From an uncultured Colwellia sp. (lineage in GTDB: Bacteria; Pseudomonadota; Gammaproteobacteria; Enterobacterales; Alteromonadaceae), in assembly GCA_913058395.1 (NCBI GenBank), contig CAJXQI010000004.1, positions 206,708-270,707 on the forward strand: 64,000 bases of DNA. The letters run 5' to 3'. The notes beneath the pieces are model-generated. The model did no database searches and was not told the origin of the DNA. It saw only the letters and a list, made by a program, of their open reading frames with translations. Each line of letters starts with the position of its first letter. Within the stretch, counting starts at the first letter, position 1. This document shows, piece by piece, positions 53,106 to 62,860 of this stretch. Made by a program: the position numbers and the translations under genes.

Positions 53106-56100
53106 ATGGCTAAAACTTACTTAAGTTTTATTAGTGGTTTTTTATTACTGCTATCTACTTTATTTTTCACGCAAGACATTGCAGCTGCACAAAGTTCTCA
53201 ATTAACACAAAAAAGTGTGCCAAAAGTACTTGCCCCATGGTTACCTTGGGTGATGGAAGGTAATGAAAGCTATACTTGTCCTTTTATCAATCGTTCAGAC
53301 TTTTCTAAAACACAAAATCATATTTGTGCTTGGCCGAGCACTTTGAATTTAGAGGTTGAAAATACATCTGCAGTATTTCAGCAGTCGTGGCAAGTGCTAG
53401 CGAATAGCATTATTCCGCTGCCAGGCAATTCAGAAAATTGGCCTTTGTCAGTTAAAGTAAATCAAAAGCTAATACCTGTAGTTTTACATCAAGGTAAACC
53501 TGTTATTGAACTAACTAAAGGCAGTTACAATATAACCGGTCAGTTCAATTGGCCGAAAATTCCTGAAAGCATTTCAATTCCTAAGCAATATGCTTTTGTA
53601 AAAATGACTATTAATAATCAAGCTATTTCCTTCCCTAAAATTGAAGGAAATGATTTATGGCTACAGGATTTGGAGCCTAATCAACAGCAGCGCGACTCTA
53701 TTGATATTTCTGTTGCTCGACGAGTGACTGATGGTAGCTATATTAAGTTCGAAACCTATTTAAGCCTCAATGTTTCGGGCAAGATGCGTGAAGTTATTCT
53801 GGGTAAAGCGCTACCAAAAGATGTTGAGCTCACTGGCATTGAATCACAGTTGCCGGCATTTTTAGATGCTGACGGTTTATTACACGCAAAATTAAAACCT
53901 GGGTCTTGGCAAATCTTAGTACGTGGTTATGCTAAGCAAACCTTACTTACGTGGCAACGTCCTGAGCAATCACATGTGTGGCCAAAAGACGAAATTTGGG
54001 TATTTAAAGGTGATGAAAGCTTACGCCTTGGCAAGTTAAGTGGTGCGTCTATGGTTGATAATAGTCAAGCGGAAATGCCTAATGCTTGGTATGAGCTACC
54101 TAGCTACTTATTGCGCGAAACTGATGTACTTAACTATGATATTCAACATAGAGGTAAACCACTTCATGTTGAAAACCAACTAACTTTAAACAGAACCTTA
54201 TGGCTGTCATTTGATAGTGCGAACTACACTTTTAGCGACCATATCACCGGGGCAATGATTAGTGATTGGCGTTTAAGTATGAATACGCCTTATATGTTGG
54301 AGTCAGCTGAAGACCAAGACGGTTCGGTGTTGATTACTTCTCAGGCCACAGATGAACGAGGGTTAGAAAACCGATATCCCGGTATTAATGTAAATGCTCG
54401 TGGTGTTTTTGCAGCCGAAAGTAATGTTGCTATTAGTGGTTGGCAAAGTAATTTTGAACGGGTGTCGTTAACGCTTAACTTACCACCAGGAAATAAATTA
54501 TTTGCGGTATTTGGTGCCGACAGTGTTTCAAATAGTTGGTGGGGAAATTGGAACATTTGGGCAAGTTTTATTGTTTTATTATCAGCCTTTATGGCTAGCC
54601 GATTAGTCAGTATTACCGCAGGGATAGTCACTGCATTGATGCTTATTGTGATTTATCAAGAAGCTGGCGTACCTATCATCGCTATTGGTAACTTTTTATT
54701 AGCTGTTGCGATTAAAAAGCATCAGCCGTTTAGCTCTCTCAAATCTATTGTTAATAGTTATTGGGCTATTAGTGTTGCGGTTGTTGTTGGTTCGATATTG
54801 TTTTTTAGCGCCGTACAGTTAAGAACGGTGATTCATCCGCAGTTAGAAGCCCATGTTTCAGCCGTTGAAAATTTTGATAGACGCAGCCAAATGGACATGA
54901 ATATTGTTTCAGAAATAGCGCAATCAAAAACAAAAAAACAAGCATATTCATCTATGGAAGACGTGGAACGCATTGTAATGACTGGTAGCAGAATTAAAAG
55001 AGCTGATTTACTGATGGAGCGTTATCAAACTGATGCGCTTATTCAAGCGGGTTCAGGGATCCCTAATTGGCAGTGGAATCCATACCGAATTAATTGGCAT
55101 AGCCCAGTGGCAGAAAACCAAATGTTTGATGTTATCGTGTTATCAAAAACCAGCTATCGTTTGATTAAAATGCTAGGCATTTTGTTAGCACTAATATGGT
55201 TAGCACTGATGTTGAAAGATTTAATCAAACTTCGTGTCAGTGACTTTCGCGCGCAAGCGTTAACTGCAGCATTAGCTATGTTTGTGTTATTTCCTGGCGT
55301 TTCAGTAACTACCGAAGCGGCTGAATTTCCTCAACAGCAATTACTTGATGAGTTAAAACAACGAGTATTGGCAGCTCCCGATTGCGCGCCATCGTGTGCT
55401 TTGATCAACCAATTGACAGTAGACAGCCAAGAAAAAGCACTTGAAATGACCTTAACGGTTCATGCTAATGCTGATACTGCTGTGGCTTTACCTCGTTCTG
55501 AGTTTTGGCGACCAGAAAAATTGTTTTTAAACGGTAAACCAATTAACAGTTTGTTAAAGCGTAAAGCGTGGATATATATTCCGGTTTCAAAAGGCATATC
55601 TACTTTTACCTTATTAGGACAAATAGCGCCGGTAGATGCTTTTCAGCTTGAATTTAAAGACATTCCACAACATATCAATGTAAATACAAGCCGTTCATGG
55701 GAAGTTGTTGGTAGCCAAGCCAATAGCCTAAGCGGTAATACTTTAGAGTTTCTGTCGATCATTAAAGAACCAACAGCAAATAATGAGGCTACTATAGGCA
55801 GCGATAAATTATCGTCCACACGCTACAGTTATCAGCCTTTTGTTAACGTTACGCGCGAGCTTTCTATCGATCAAGTTTGGACACTACAAACCACCATTGA
55901 ACGCATTGCGCCGAGCACAGGTTCAATAAACACCCGCATTCCTACGTTAAGTGGTGAACATATAATTAGTGCTGATATTTTATTGGAAAACGGTCAAGTT
56001 GAAGTTACTTTGCCTGCAGGCGTCAATGAGTTTACTTGGCGCTCAACGATAGATAGACAGCAAGTATTATCATTGCACGCTGATGCAAATCTATCTTTAA

Positions 56101-57209
56101 TTGAGCAGTGGCAAGTTATTGTTAGCCCGTCATGGCATGCCGACATTAGCGGCTTGCCAATCATTTTAGGTGAACAAGAAAACAATGATTATTATTCTTA
56201 CCTATTTTATCCGTATCCAGGTGAAACATTAACGATTGCAACCAACAGGCCAAACGCAGTTAAAGGCGATGTTTTAGCTATTGACCGAGTTAAATATGAA
56301 ATTGAGCAAGGAACTCGTACTTCAAAATTGAATTTGTCATTTGATTACCGCAGTACTAGAGGTGGCGAGCACATTATTGATTTGCCAGAAAATTATCAGC
56401 TAAAAGAAATTCAAACTGATAATAAGTTGATAAATTTGCAGTTAGAGCAAGGCAAATTAGCGGTGCCAATTTTACCAGGCAAGCATAATATTAGTATATT
56501 AATGCGAGCAAATATTTCAGACCAACTGGCACTCACGGCACCTGCAATTAACTTGAATGCGCCAATTAGTAATATTACCAGTGTGATTAATTTAACTCGA
56601 CAGCGTTGGGTGTTATGGGCTGATGGCCCTGTGCTTGGGCCTGCGGTATTGTACTGGGGGGAATTACTGGCGTTTATTTTATTAGCAGTGTTAATCGCTA
56701 GAGTTCCATTTTCACCTTTAAGCACCATAAGCTGGATTGCCTTAGGTTTTGGTTTAAGCTTAAATAATTGGGGTATATTAATGTTAGTGGCAGTGTGGTT
56801 TGTGTCATTAACTGCGAGTACTTATCGACCTAAAACGCTTAACCGTAATGCCTTTAATTTTTCACAGTTATTACTTTATGGTCTGTCGATAATTACACTA
56901 CTTTCATTATTAGCGGCTATACCAACTAGCTTGTTAAGTTCTCCTGATATGGGCATAACAGGCAACAATTCCTATGGTAACTATTTACAGTGGTTTGCTG
57001 ATAAGTCTGAGGGTCTGTTACCGGAAATCTTCGTTATCAGTATTCCTATTCTGTTTTATAAAGGCCTAATGTTGGCTTGGGTGATTTGGCTAAGTTTTTC
57101 AGGCTTAAATTGGATGAAATGGGCATGGAAGAAATTAGGCTCACAAGGATATTGGCAAGCCAAAGTAGTTAGTAATGAGGGAAAAAAAGAACCAGAAAAA
57201 AGTACGTAA
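53106..57209 (+). CDS. large membrane/periplasmic protein of unknown function
   Basis: I do not recognise this 1367-residue protein. Order seen: a signal peptide (cleavage near AAAQ, residue 28); a periplasmic part to about 480 rich in beta strands and Trp; a membrane block at about 485-575 (WASFIVLLSAFMAS, AISVAVVVGSILFFS); a loop holding EDVERIVMTGSRIKRADL at about 615-634; a further membrane pair near 690-740; a second periplasmic part at about 745-1170 (SCALINQLTVDSQEKALEMTL, PLPAGVNEFTWRST-like stretches); and a C-terminal membrane block from about 1180. 'TGSRIKRADL' is typical of the N-terminus of TonB-dependent receptors, yet no receptor barrel is present. AAGGAG gives a firm start. 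An RDD gene follows. Confidence 0.8.
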   Translation: MAKTYLSFISGFLLLLSTLFFTQDIAAAQSSQLTQKSVPKVLAPWLPWVMEGNESYTCPFINRSDFSKTQNHICAWPSTLNLEVENTSAVFQQSWQVLANSIIPLPGNSENWPLSVKVNQKLIPVVLHQGKPVIELTKGSYNITGQFNWPKIPESISIPKQYAFVKMTINNQAISFPKIEGNDLWLQDLEPNQQQRDSIDISVARRVTDGSYIKFETYLSLNVSGKMREVILGKALPKDVELTGIESQLPAFLDADGLLHAKLKPGSWQILVRGYAKQTLLTWQRPEQSHVWPKDEIWVFKGDESLRLGKLSGASMVDNSQAEMPNAWYELPSYLLRETDVLNYDIQHRGKPLHVENQLTLNRTLWLSFDSANYTFSDHITGAMISDWRLSMNTPYMLESAEDQDGSVLITSQATDERGLENRYPGINVNARGVFAAESNVAISGWQSNFERVSLTLNLPPGNKLFAVFGADSVSNSWWGNWNIWASFIVLLSAFMASRLVSITAGIVTALMLIVIYQEAGVPIIAIGNFLLAVAIKKHQPFSSLKSIVNSYWAISVAVVVGSILFFSAVQLRTVIHPQLEAHVSAVENFDRRSQMDMNIVSEIAQSKTKKQAYSSMEDVERIVMTGSRIKRADLLMERYQTDALIQAGSGIPNWQWNPYRINWHSPVAENQMFDVIVLSKTSYRLIKMLGILLALIWLALMLKDLIKLRVSDFRAQALTAALAMFVLFPGVSVTTEAAEFPQQQLLDELKQRVLAAPDCAPSCALINQLTVDSQEKALEMTLTVHANADTAVALPRSEFWRPEKLFLNGKPINSLLKRKAWIYIPVSKGISTFTLLGQIAPVDAFQLEFKDIPQHINVNTSRSWEVVGSQANSLSGNTLEFLSIIKEPTANNEATIGSDKLSSTRYSYQPFVNVTRELSIDQVWTLQTTIERIAPSTGSINTRIPTLSGEHIISADILLENGQVEVTLPAGVNEFTWRSTIDRQQVLSLHADANLSLIEQWQVIVSPSWHADISGLPIILGEQENNDYYSYLFYPYPGETLTIATNRPNAVKGDVLAIDRVKYEIEQGTRTSKLNLSFDYRSTRGGEHIIDLPENYQLKEIQTDNKLINLQLEQGKLAVPILPGKHNISILMRANISDQLALTAPAINLNAPISNITSVINLTRQRWVLWADGPVLGPAVLYWGELLAFILLAVLIARVPFSPLSTISWIALGFGLSLNNWGILMLVAVWFVSLTASTYRPKTLNRNAFNFSQLLLYGLSIITLLSLLAAIPTSLLSSPDMGITGNNSYGNYLQWFADKSEGLLPEIFVISIPILFYKGLMLAWVIWLSFSGLNWMKWAWKKLGSQGYWQAKVVSNEGKKEPEKST

Positions 57210-57386
57210 GCTCAACACATTACTTAGATGATATTTGTAACGGTTAGGCTTATTGGCTTGGTGTTAATCCCACTAAAATATTGATCTAGGCTAGTTAGGC
57301 TTATGTCAGTAAATGCTAGGATTATTAGTTGCTTTTAAATGATAACAAACTTAAAGCCTAACCAAATTTTATTATCGGAGAACAAT

Positions 57387-57857
57387 GTGAGTAATAGTGA
57401 TGTAGAAGAAAATGTTGAAGCATTTCAGTATGTTGGTTTTTGGACTAGATTTGGTGCTAGCATCATAGATTCTATAATATTAATTATGATCACTTTCCCT
57501 ATTTTGTTTCTAATTTATGGTGGTGAATACTTCTATGGTGGTGAATCGGTTTCTGGTGTAGTTGATTTTGTTATTAGCTACCTTTTTCCATTGATTGCAA
57601 CGATTTTGTTCTGGATTTATAAATCAGCGACGCCAGGTAAAATAGCATTATTGGCGAAAATTGTTGATGCAAAAACAGGTAATAAACCAAGCGTTAAGCA
57701 ATCAGTTATTCGCTATATTGGTTACTATGTTTCATTAATACCGTTAGGTTTAGGCTTTTTCTGGATTGCTTGGGATGCTAAAAAGCAGGGCTGGCATGAC
57801 AAAATGGCAGGTACTGTAGTTATTCGTTCTAAAAATAATGAAGGCGAAACCAGTTAA
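57387..57857 (+). CDS. RDD-family membrane protein
   Basis: The 156-residue protein has the RDD signature: FQYVGFWTRFGASIIDSIILIM with the Arg and Asp in the first helix, SATPGKIALLAKIVDAKTG in the loop, and WHDKMAGTVVI at the end. There are three membrane helices. RDD proteins are small membrane proteins of uncertain function, some linked to ion transport. The start chosen is GTG, because CGGAG lies 6 bases upstream; an ATG 48 bases earlier has no ribosome site. A strong terminator follows. Confidence 0.88.
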   Translation: MSNSDVEENVEAFQYVGFWTRFGASIIDSIILIMITFPILFLIYGGEYFYGGESVSGVVDFVISYLFPLIATILFWIYKSATPGKIALLAKIVDAKTGNKPSVKQSVIRYIGYYVSLIPLGLGFFWIAWDAKKQGWHDKMAGTVVIRSKNNEGETS

Positions 57858-57916
57858 TCTCAATAGAAAGAACAGTGACAACGTATGTTGAGTTTTCTTG
57901 CAAATATTTGAAATGG

Positions 57917-57940
57917 AAAGGTGGCAATAGCCACCTTTTT
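57917..57940 (+). terminator. terminator after the RDD gene
   Basis: AAAGGTGGC and GCCACCTTT form a perfect 9-bp GC-rich stem with the loop AATA, followed by TTGTTTTT. It lies 59 bases after the stop and in front of the convergent LysE gene. Confidence 0.85.
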
Positions 57941-57957
57941 GTTTTTAATTTGTAGCT

Positions 57958-58554
57958 TTAGTCCAAAAGTACAGGGTATAAGGATAGCACCAGTAAAGCA
58001 GCCATCGAACCATTGAATACTCTTAAGCGTTTTTTATTGGTGAGAAAAACTTGCATTTTTTGCCCAAGAACTACCCAACCACTGATGCAAGGAAAGTTAA
58101 CTAAACCAAAGACTAATGATACAAACAGTACCGCACCTAAGCTTTTTGTTGGCGCGTAAACACTAATAGCTGTTAGCGCCATAGTCCATGCTTTAGGGTT
58201 CACCCATTGAAACATGGCGGCTTGCATAAAAGTAAAAGGTTTAGCGTTGCTGTTGTCTGTTTCAATTGATGAATTAGACATGGCTATTTTACCAGCCAAA
58301 TACAGCAGATAAACAATGCTTAGTACTTTTAATATTTGATAACTTATTGGGAAAATATCAAATAACTGCATAATACCTAAACCTACTAACGCCACCATCA
58401 CTGTAAAACCTATTCCGACACCTAATGCGTGTGGCAAAGTTCGTTTAAAGCCATAATTTGCGCCAGAGTTCATTAACATCAAGTTGTTCGGACCAGGTGT
58501 TATAGATGATACAAAAGCGAAAATGGCTAAGGCAGTTAGTATTTCAGCGTTCAT
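57958..58554 (-). CDS. LysE/RhtB-family amino-acid exporter
   Basis: The 198-residue protein has six hydrophobic helices and the LysE family opening ALAIFAFVSSITPGPNNLMLMNSGANYGFKRTLPHALG, with ITPGPN conserved. QWVNPKAWTMALTAIS is the second family motif. Such proteins export amino acids or homoserine lactones. I place the start at the ATG 8 bases after AAAGGA; an ATG three codons earlier overlaps that ribosome site. It is divergent from an Lrp/AsnC-type regulator, the usual pairing in which the regulator controls the exporter. Confidence 0.9.
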   Translation of the reverse strand: MNAEILTALAIFAFVSSITPGPNNLMLMNSGANYGFKRTLPHALGVGIGFTVMVALVGLGIMQLFDIFPISYQILKVLSIVYLLYLAGKIAMSNSSIETDNSNAKPFTFMQAAMFQWVNPKAWTMALTAISVYAPTKSLGAVLFVSLVFGLVNFPCISGWVVLGQKMQVFLTNKKRLRVFNGSMAALLVLSLYPVLLD

Positions 58555-58655
58555 CAAAGTCATCCTTTATTGCAGTGAGTGTTGAACAAGTATAAATTGA
58601 TTTCTACACAAGAACCGTGCAAGTTGTTGGTATAATAAATCTAAATGGACAACAA

Positions 58656-59108
58656 ATGACTAAGTTAGATAGATATAACCGTGAAATATTGCGCGAACTT
58701 AAAATTAATGGCCGAATTGCCAATTCAGAGTTGGCAGAAAAAATAGGCTTGTCGCCATCTGCATGTTTACGTCGCGTGCAAGAATTAGAAAGTAGTGGCT
58801 TGATCAAAGGCTACCGTGCTGTTTTAGATGCAGACTTGCTAGGTATTAACTTTATTGCCTACATAAGTATCGGCCTAGGAGAGCATTCTACTGAGTCGCA
58901 GCAAGCATTCGAAAAGGCGATTAATATTGCTGATGAAGTAAAAGAATGCCACAACATGACTGGCGCGTTTGAGTATTTATTGCGTATTGAAACCAAAGAT
59001 ATTAAATCTTTTAAAGCCTTTCATGCCAATGTACTTGGCGCCATTCCACAAGTTAGAACCATTACAACTCACGTGGTAATGGACTCACCAAAAGATGAAA
59101 GAATGTAA
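58656..59108 (+). CDS. Lrp/AsnC-family transcriptional regulator
   Basis: The 150-residue protein has an N-terminal helix-turn-helix (LDRYNREILRELKINGRIANSELAEKIGLSPSACLRRVQELESSGLI) and a C-terminal RAM effector domain (ISIGLGEHSTESQQAFEKAI, ECHNMTGAFEYLLRIETKD). Lrp-type proteins bind an amino acid and assemble as octamers. It probably controls the divergent LysE-type exporter. The start is the ATG matching the normal Lrp N-terminus; a GTG 39 bases earlier has no support. A TATAAT lies 20 bases before the ATG. Confidence 0.9.
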   Translation: MTKLDRYNREILRELKINGRIANSELAEKIGLSPSACLRRVQELESSGLIKGYRAVLDADLLGINFIAYISIGLGEHSTESQQAFEKAINIADEVKECHNMTGAFEYLLRIETKDIKSFKAFHANVLGAIPQVRTITTHVVMDSPKDERM

Positions 59109-59219
59109 TGACACGTTTTCAGTTACTTTTGCTTACTATGATCCACAGCTATTCATTCAAATTTTGCAAGTAATCAAGTAAGCTGCTGATAATCTACTAC
59201 TAAATTGTCACTCTTATTT

Positions 59220-60047
59220 ATGTCGAACAAAACTATATTAATTACTGGTTGCTCATCAGGTATTGGCTTACATGCAGCCCTAACATTGTCAGCTCGCGGA
59301 TATCAGGTATTTGCGACTGCTCGAAAAGAGCAAGATGTTGTAATACTAAAAGAAAAAGGGCTAAGTGCTTATTTACTTGATGTTACCAAAACTGAAAGTA
59401 TTGAAGATACGCTTGCAAAGGTACTTGAACAAACGAGTGGCCAGTTAGACTTTTTATTTAATAATGGCGCATACGGACAACCTGGGGCATTGGAAGATTT
59501 ATCGACTGAAGCACTTAAAGCACAATTTGAGACTAATGTTTTTGGTTGGCATGAGCTAACCAAACAAGTTATTCCGGTAATGAGAAAACAAGGGTATGGG
59601 CGTATTATTCAATGTAGCTCAGTTTTAGGCTTTGTTTCGATGGCTTATCGTGGCGCTTATAATGCGTCAAAATATGCCATAGAAGGGTTGACTGATACCT
59701 TACGGTTAGAATTAAAACCGGCGGATATTGATGTTGTTCTTTTACAACCAGGACCGATTAATACACAATTTCGTGCTAATGCTTTAGCTGCTTTTCAGGA
59801 TAATATTAATGTAGAGGCAAGCGTCCATAAAACAGAGTATCAGCAGCAAATAGAGCGCCTAGCGAGTGAAAAATCAAATGCTGCTTTCACGCTAGAGCCG
59901 CTTGATGTAACGCGAGCACTTATTCATGCATTAGAAAGTAAACGACCAAAATTACGCTATCGAATTACTACTCCAACAAAACTCTTTGCGATATTTAAAC
60001 GAATTCTGCCAGCTCGCCTGTTGGATTATTTATTAGCGAAAGGTTAA
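59220..60047 (+). CDS. short-chain dehydrogenase/reductase
   Basis: The 275-residue SDR has the cofactor motif ITGCSSGIGLHAA (TGxxxGIG), the NNGA segment (FNNGAYGQPG), the catalytic serine in IQCSSVLGF and the YxxxK motif in YNASKYAIEG. The extended C-terminus (ITTPTKLFAIFKRILPARLLDYLL) resembles the oxidoreductases often annotated as retinol- or steroid-like SDRs. The substrate is unknown. The start is the second possible codon, ATG, since the in-frame TTG five codons earlier is not supported by homology. Confidence 0.88.
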   Translation: MSNKTILITGCSSGIGLHAALTLSARGYQVFATARKEQDVVILKEKGLSAYLLDVTKTESIEDTLAKVLEQTSGQLDFLFNNGAYGQPGALEDLSTEALKAQFETNVFGWHELTKQVIPVMRKQGYGRIIQCSSVLGFVSMAYRGAYNASKYAIEGLTDTLRLELKPADIDVVLLQPGPINTQFRANALAAFQDNINVEASVHKTEYQQQIERLASEKSNAAFTLEPLDVTRALIHALESKRPKLRYRITTPTKLFAIFKRILPARLLDYLLAKG

Positions 60048-60430
60048 TAGCCGTTTGTTTCTCATGCCATTTAGTTGGTATTTCATCGATAAAGCTTAGG
60101 TAATACTAGGCTTTAGTTAAATATCATTTCAGAGGGACATGTTTTCTATTTCAGTGATTTTTTAGCATCACAATTACATCTTTCTGGCTCGGAGTGAAAA
60201 ATATATTGGGTATATTGTTAAAATATATTTCTTTAGCGTTTAGTCGATAAACCATCATTAATGTTATTCGTCGTGGCTAGAATACAGAGTAACGTATATT
60301 TTAAATAATATGAGGTTAATTAGTGCTTTGGCAAAAGTTCGACAACATGAAATGTTACATTCACAAATGAATAATATCCCTCGCTTCACGTATCTTGTTA
60401 GAGGTCATCAATAACAAGAATCACCCCTTA
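60048..60430. other. 383-base gap before the MATE gene
   Basis: I see no gene, RNA or strong hairpin here. It must contain the promoter of the MATE-methyltransferase pair. The start codon of the MATE gene is uncertain (TTG at 60395 is an alternative), so the gap could be 36 bases shorter. Confidence 0.45.
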
Positions 60431-61876
60431 ATGGATCAACAGCTTAAAAACTGGTTTACGCAAGAGAAAATAGCTAAAGTCATCTGGCACTCAACATGGC
60501 CAATGTTTGGCGCTATTTTAGCTTTATTGGCATATGATTTGTTAGAGTCAAGCTTGCTTGCACTTAATGGCGAACAAGCGTTAACTGCGCTTGGTTTTAC
60601 GCTGCCAATAACCACGGCAATAACCGCGATTGCTATTGGTATGAGCATTATCACTAACAACAAAGTGATAAAATATGCCTGCTTGCATAGCCATGAATTA
60701 GCAAAGTCTGTGGTAATATCGCTGCTACAAGCTAGTTTTTTCATCTTACTTTTCTCTATTGTTTTTTATTTTGCTAATGAGCAAATACTTTCTTTACTCG
60801 GTAACCATTCTTGGTCGTCAGGGCATATTGGAGATCCACAAATAGAGATAATTCATAGTCAAATGAACTATCTAGATAGTCGATATTTTAGTTGGATTTT
60901 TTTAGGAATAATTTGGCAGGTGAATGCCATTTTTCGGGCGTTAGGCAACTCTAAGCTGGCCAGTCGTATAATGATGTTCTGGTTATTCACGAAAAGTATT
61001 ATTGCCATACTTTTAATAACTCCAGAAAGCAGTTTTCATTTATCAGGGCTTAATGGACTGGCCTTGAGTCATAGCAGTGTTGATATTTTATTCGCGATTA
61101 TATCCGTTGTATTTTTGCATAAAAACCTGAACTTAATGTGGCCATCAGCAACTGAATTGCGCCGCGCCATATTCTCACTGAAATTAAATAGCTTTATCAT
61201 TGTACTTCAACAACTTATTACCCCGTTAAGCATTGCACTGCTCACTATTATTGCCGCCAATATTAGTTATTCATATGTTGCTGCATTTGCTTTCATATTT
61301 CGTATGGAGCCTATATTCCTGTTGTTACCTATGATGTTAACAACCACGATGCCATGCATTATTGGCACAAACTTTTGGTTGGGTCATTTCAAGCGAGTTA
61401 AACAAGCTTATTATATTGCATTTATTGCTGTGGCTACTGTGCAGCTACTACTCGCAATAGTGCTGTTGATAAACAACAATATGTTGTCTTATTTTATTTG
61501 CCCAGAAGGTGAAGTAGCTGAACTACTAGCGGTTTATTTAACATGGGTACCCTTAGGTTATATTGGTGCTGGTTTCGCTATTGTTTATCAGTCATGTTTG
61601 AACGCAGAAGGTAAACCTTTACAGGCATGTGCCATTGGAATTATGCATCGCTTAGTTTTGTTACTGCCTCTTGCCGTTGTTGGCGGGATTCTTTCAATAA
61701 ATTCAATTTCAACAGACTCAAGTTTGTTTCAAGCGCTTATGCTTGGTCATTTTTCTGCGGCACTTTACGTTATCTACTTATTTAGAAAAAGAACCTTTAA
61801 TCATACTGATGCAACAGTTCCCATACCCGAATTACCCAATAAACAGCAAAACAATAACTTAGGAGAACAATTATGA
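60431..61876 (+). CDS. MATE-family multidrug/metabolite transporter
   Basis: The 481-residue protein has about 12 membrane helices and the MATE pattern of two six-helix halves: WPMFGAILALLAYDLLESSLLALNG at the start, FRALGNSKLASRIMMFW after the first half, and YQSCLNAEGKPLQACAIGI near the end. MATE proteins export drugs or metabolites using a Na+ or H+ gradient. The N-terminal acidic residues (YDLLES) differ from the usual motif. No good ribosome site precedes either the ATG used here or the TTG 36 bases earlier. The stop overlaps the next gene as ATGA, so the two are coupled. Confidence 0.85.
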   Translation: MDQQLKNWFTQEKIAKVIWHSTWPMFGAILALLAYDLLESSLLALNGEQALTALGFTLPITTAITAIAIGMSIITNNKVIKYACLHSHELAKSVVISLLQASFFILLFSIVFYFANEQILSLLGNHSWSSGHIGDPQIEIIHSQMNYLDSRYFSWIFLGIIWQVNAIFRALGNSKLASRIMMFWLFTKSIIAILLITPESSFHLSGLNGLALSHSSVDILFAIISVVFLHKNLNLMWPSATELRRAIFSLKLNSFIIVLQQLITPLSIALLTIIAANISYSYVAAFAFIFRMEPIFLLLPMMLTTTMPCIIGTNFWLGHFKRVKQAYYIAFIAVATVQLLLAIVLLINNNMLSYFICPEGEVAELLAVYLTWVPLGYIGAGFAIVYQSCLNAEGKPLQACAIGIMHRLVLLLPLAVVGGILSINSISTDSSLFQALMLGHFSAALYVIYLFRKRTFNHTDATVPIPELPNKQQNNNLGEQL

Positions 61877-62628
61877 AGATAAAGCATACTATTTTAAGTT
61901 TAGGATTATTGACGGCTATTACGAGCACTATGGCGTTAAGTCATGATACTAATGAAAACTCCTTTAGCAAAGCATTAGAGTCGAAGCACCGAGCACAGGC
62001 AGATCGTGATAGAGATGTTGGCCGAAAACCCGAGAAAGTGATGAAATTTTTTGGTATTAAACCAGGAATGACAGTTTTGGAAGTGCTTTCTAGCGGCGGT
62101 TATTACACCGAGGTTTTGTCTCATCGAGTTGGTAATAAAGGCAAAGTAATAGCGCAGAATAATAAGTTCATTTTGGAGGTGTTTGATGGACGTTTTGCTA
62201 ATGAATTTAACAATAGACTCGTAGATCAAAGATTACCGAATGTAATGCATTACAAAAAAGAGTTTGGTGAATTTGATTTAACTAATGAAGTTGATGTGGT
62301 GACGGTAGTACTAAATTATCATGACCTTTATTCTTCAGCTTCAAAAGAAAAACGCATGAAAATATTGGCACAACTGAAAAAGGCATTAAAGCCTGGTGGT
62401 GTTTTAGGTTTGATTGATATGGAAACGAATGCCAAAGAGCATAATCCAAAATTGCATCGGGTAAATGAAGCATATGTTAAGCAAGAACTCGCTGAAGCTG
62501 GCTTTGAGTTAGATGGAGAAGCCGCATTTTTACGCAATCCCAATGATGATTACAGCAAAGTAGTTTTTGATCCTACAGTGCGTGGAAAAACTGACCGTTT
62601 TGTCTTACGTTTTAAAAAGCCTTCTTAA
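61873..62628 (+). CDS. exported SAM-methyltransferase-like protein
   Basis: The 251-residue protein has a signal peptide (cleavage near ALS, residue 23) and then a class I methyltransferase fold. VMKFFGIKPGMTVLEVLSSGGYYTEVL corresponds to motif I, DVVTVVLNYHDLY to motif IV, and LKPGGVLGLIDMETN to motif VI. This is the pattern of the COG4798 predicted methyltransferases. SAM is not normally present in the periplasm, so the exported copy may bind another ligand or act before export; this is unresolved. AGGAG 8 bases upstream gives a firm start, and the gene overlaps the MATE gene by 4 bases. Confidence 0.82.
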   Translation: MKIKHTILSLGLLTAITSTMALSHDTNENSFSKALESKHRAQADRDRDVGRKPEKVMKFFGIKPGMTVLEVLSSGGYYTEVLSHRVGNKGKVIAQNNKFILEVFDGRFANEFNNRLVDQRLPNVMHYKKEFGEFDLTNEVDVVTVVLNYHDLYSSASKEKRMKILAQLKKALKPGGVLGLIDMETNAKEHNPKLHRVNEAYVKQELAEAGFELDGEAAFLRNPNDDYSKVVFDPTVRGKTDRFVLRFKKPS

Positions 62629-62652
62629 CTTTGCTTTAAAATATTTTATTAT

Positions 62653-62690
62653 GGGCTCACAGCAGTATTTTCAGTTGTGGGCTTTTCTTT
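62653..62690 (+). terminator. terminator after the methyltransferase gene
   Basis: GCTCACAGC pairs with GTTGTGGGC using two G-T pairs, around a 10-base loop, and is followed by TTTTCTTT. It lies 30 bases after the stop. Confidence 0.7.
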
Positions 62691-62860
62691 AAGTGCTTAT
62701 TTTTAATTATGTTTATAATATGCCTTGTTAAGAGTTGATATCTTAATGATCACTTTCTCGTGTTTTGGTAAAGATTGAACAGATAAAAGGATACTGGTAA
62801 CTTACTAAAATTATTCGTAAAAATGTGTGCTTGAATGTACTGAAATTCACGATCGAATTT

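Noticed and set aside
60395..60430. TTG start for the MATE gene
   Set aside because: It was not preferred because it lacks a ribosome site, but the ATG is not clearly better; this start remains open.
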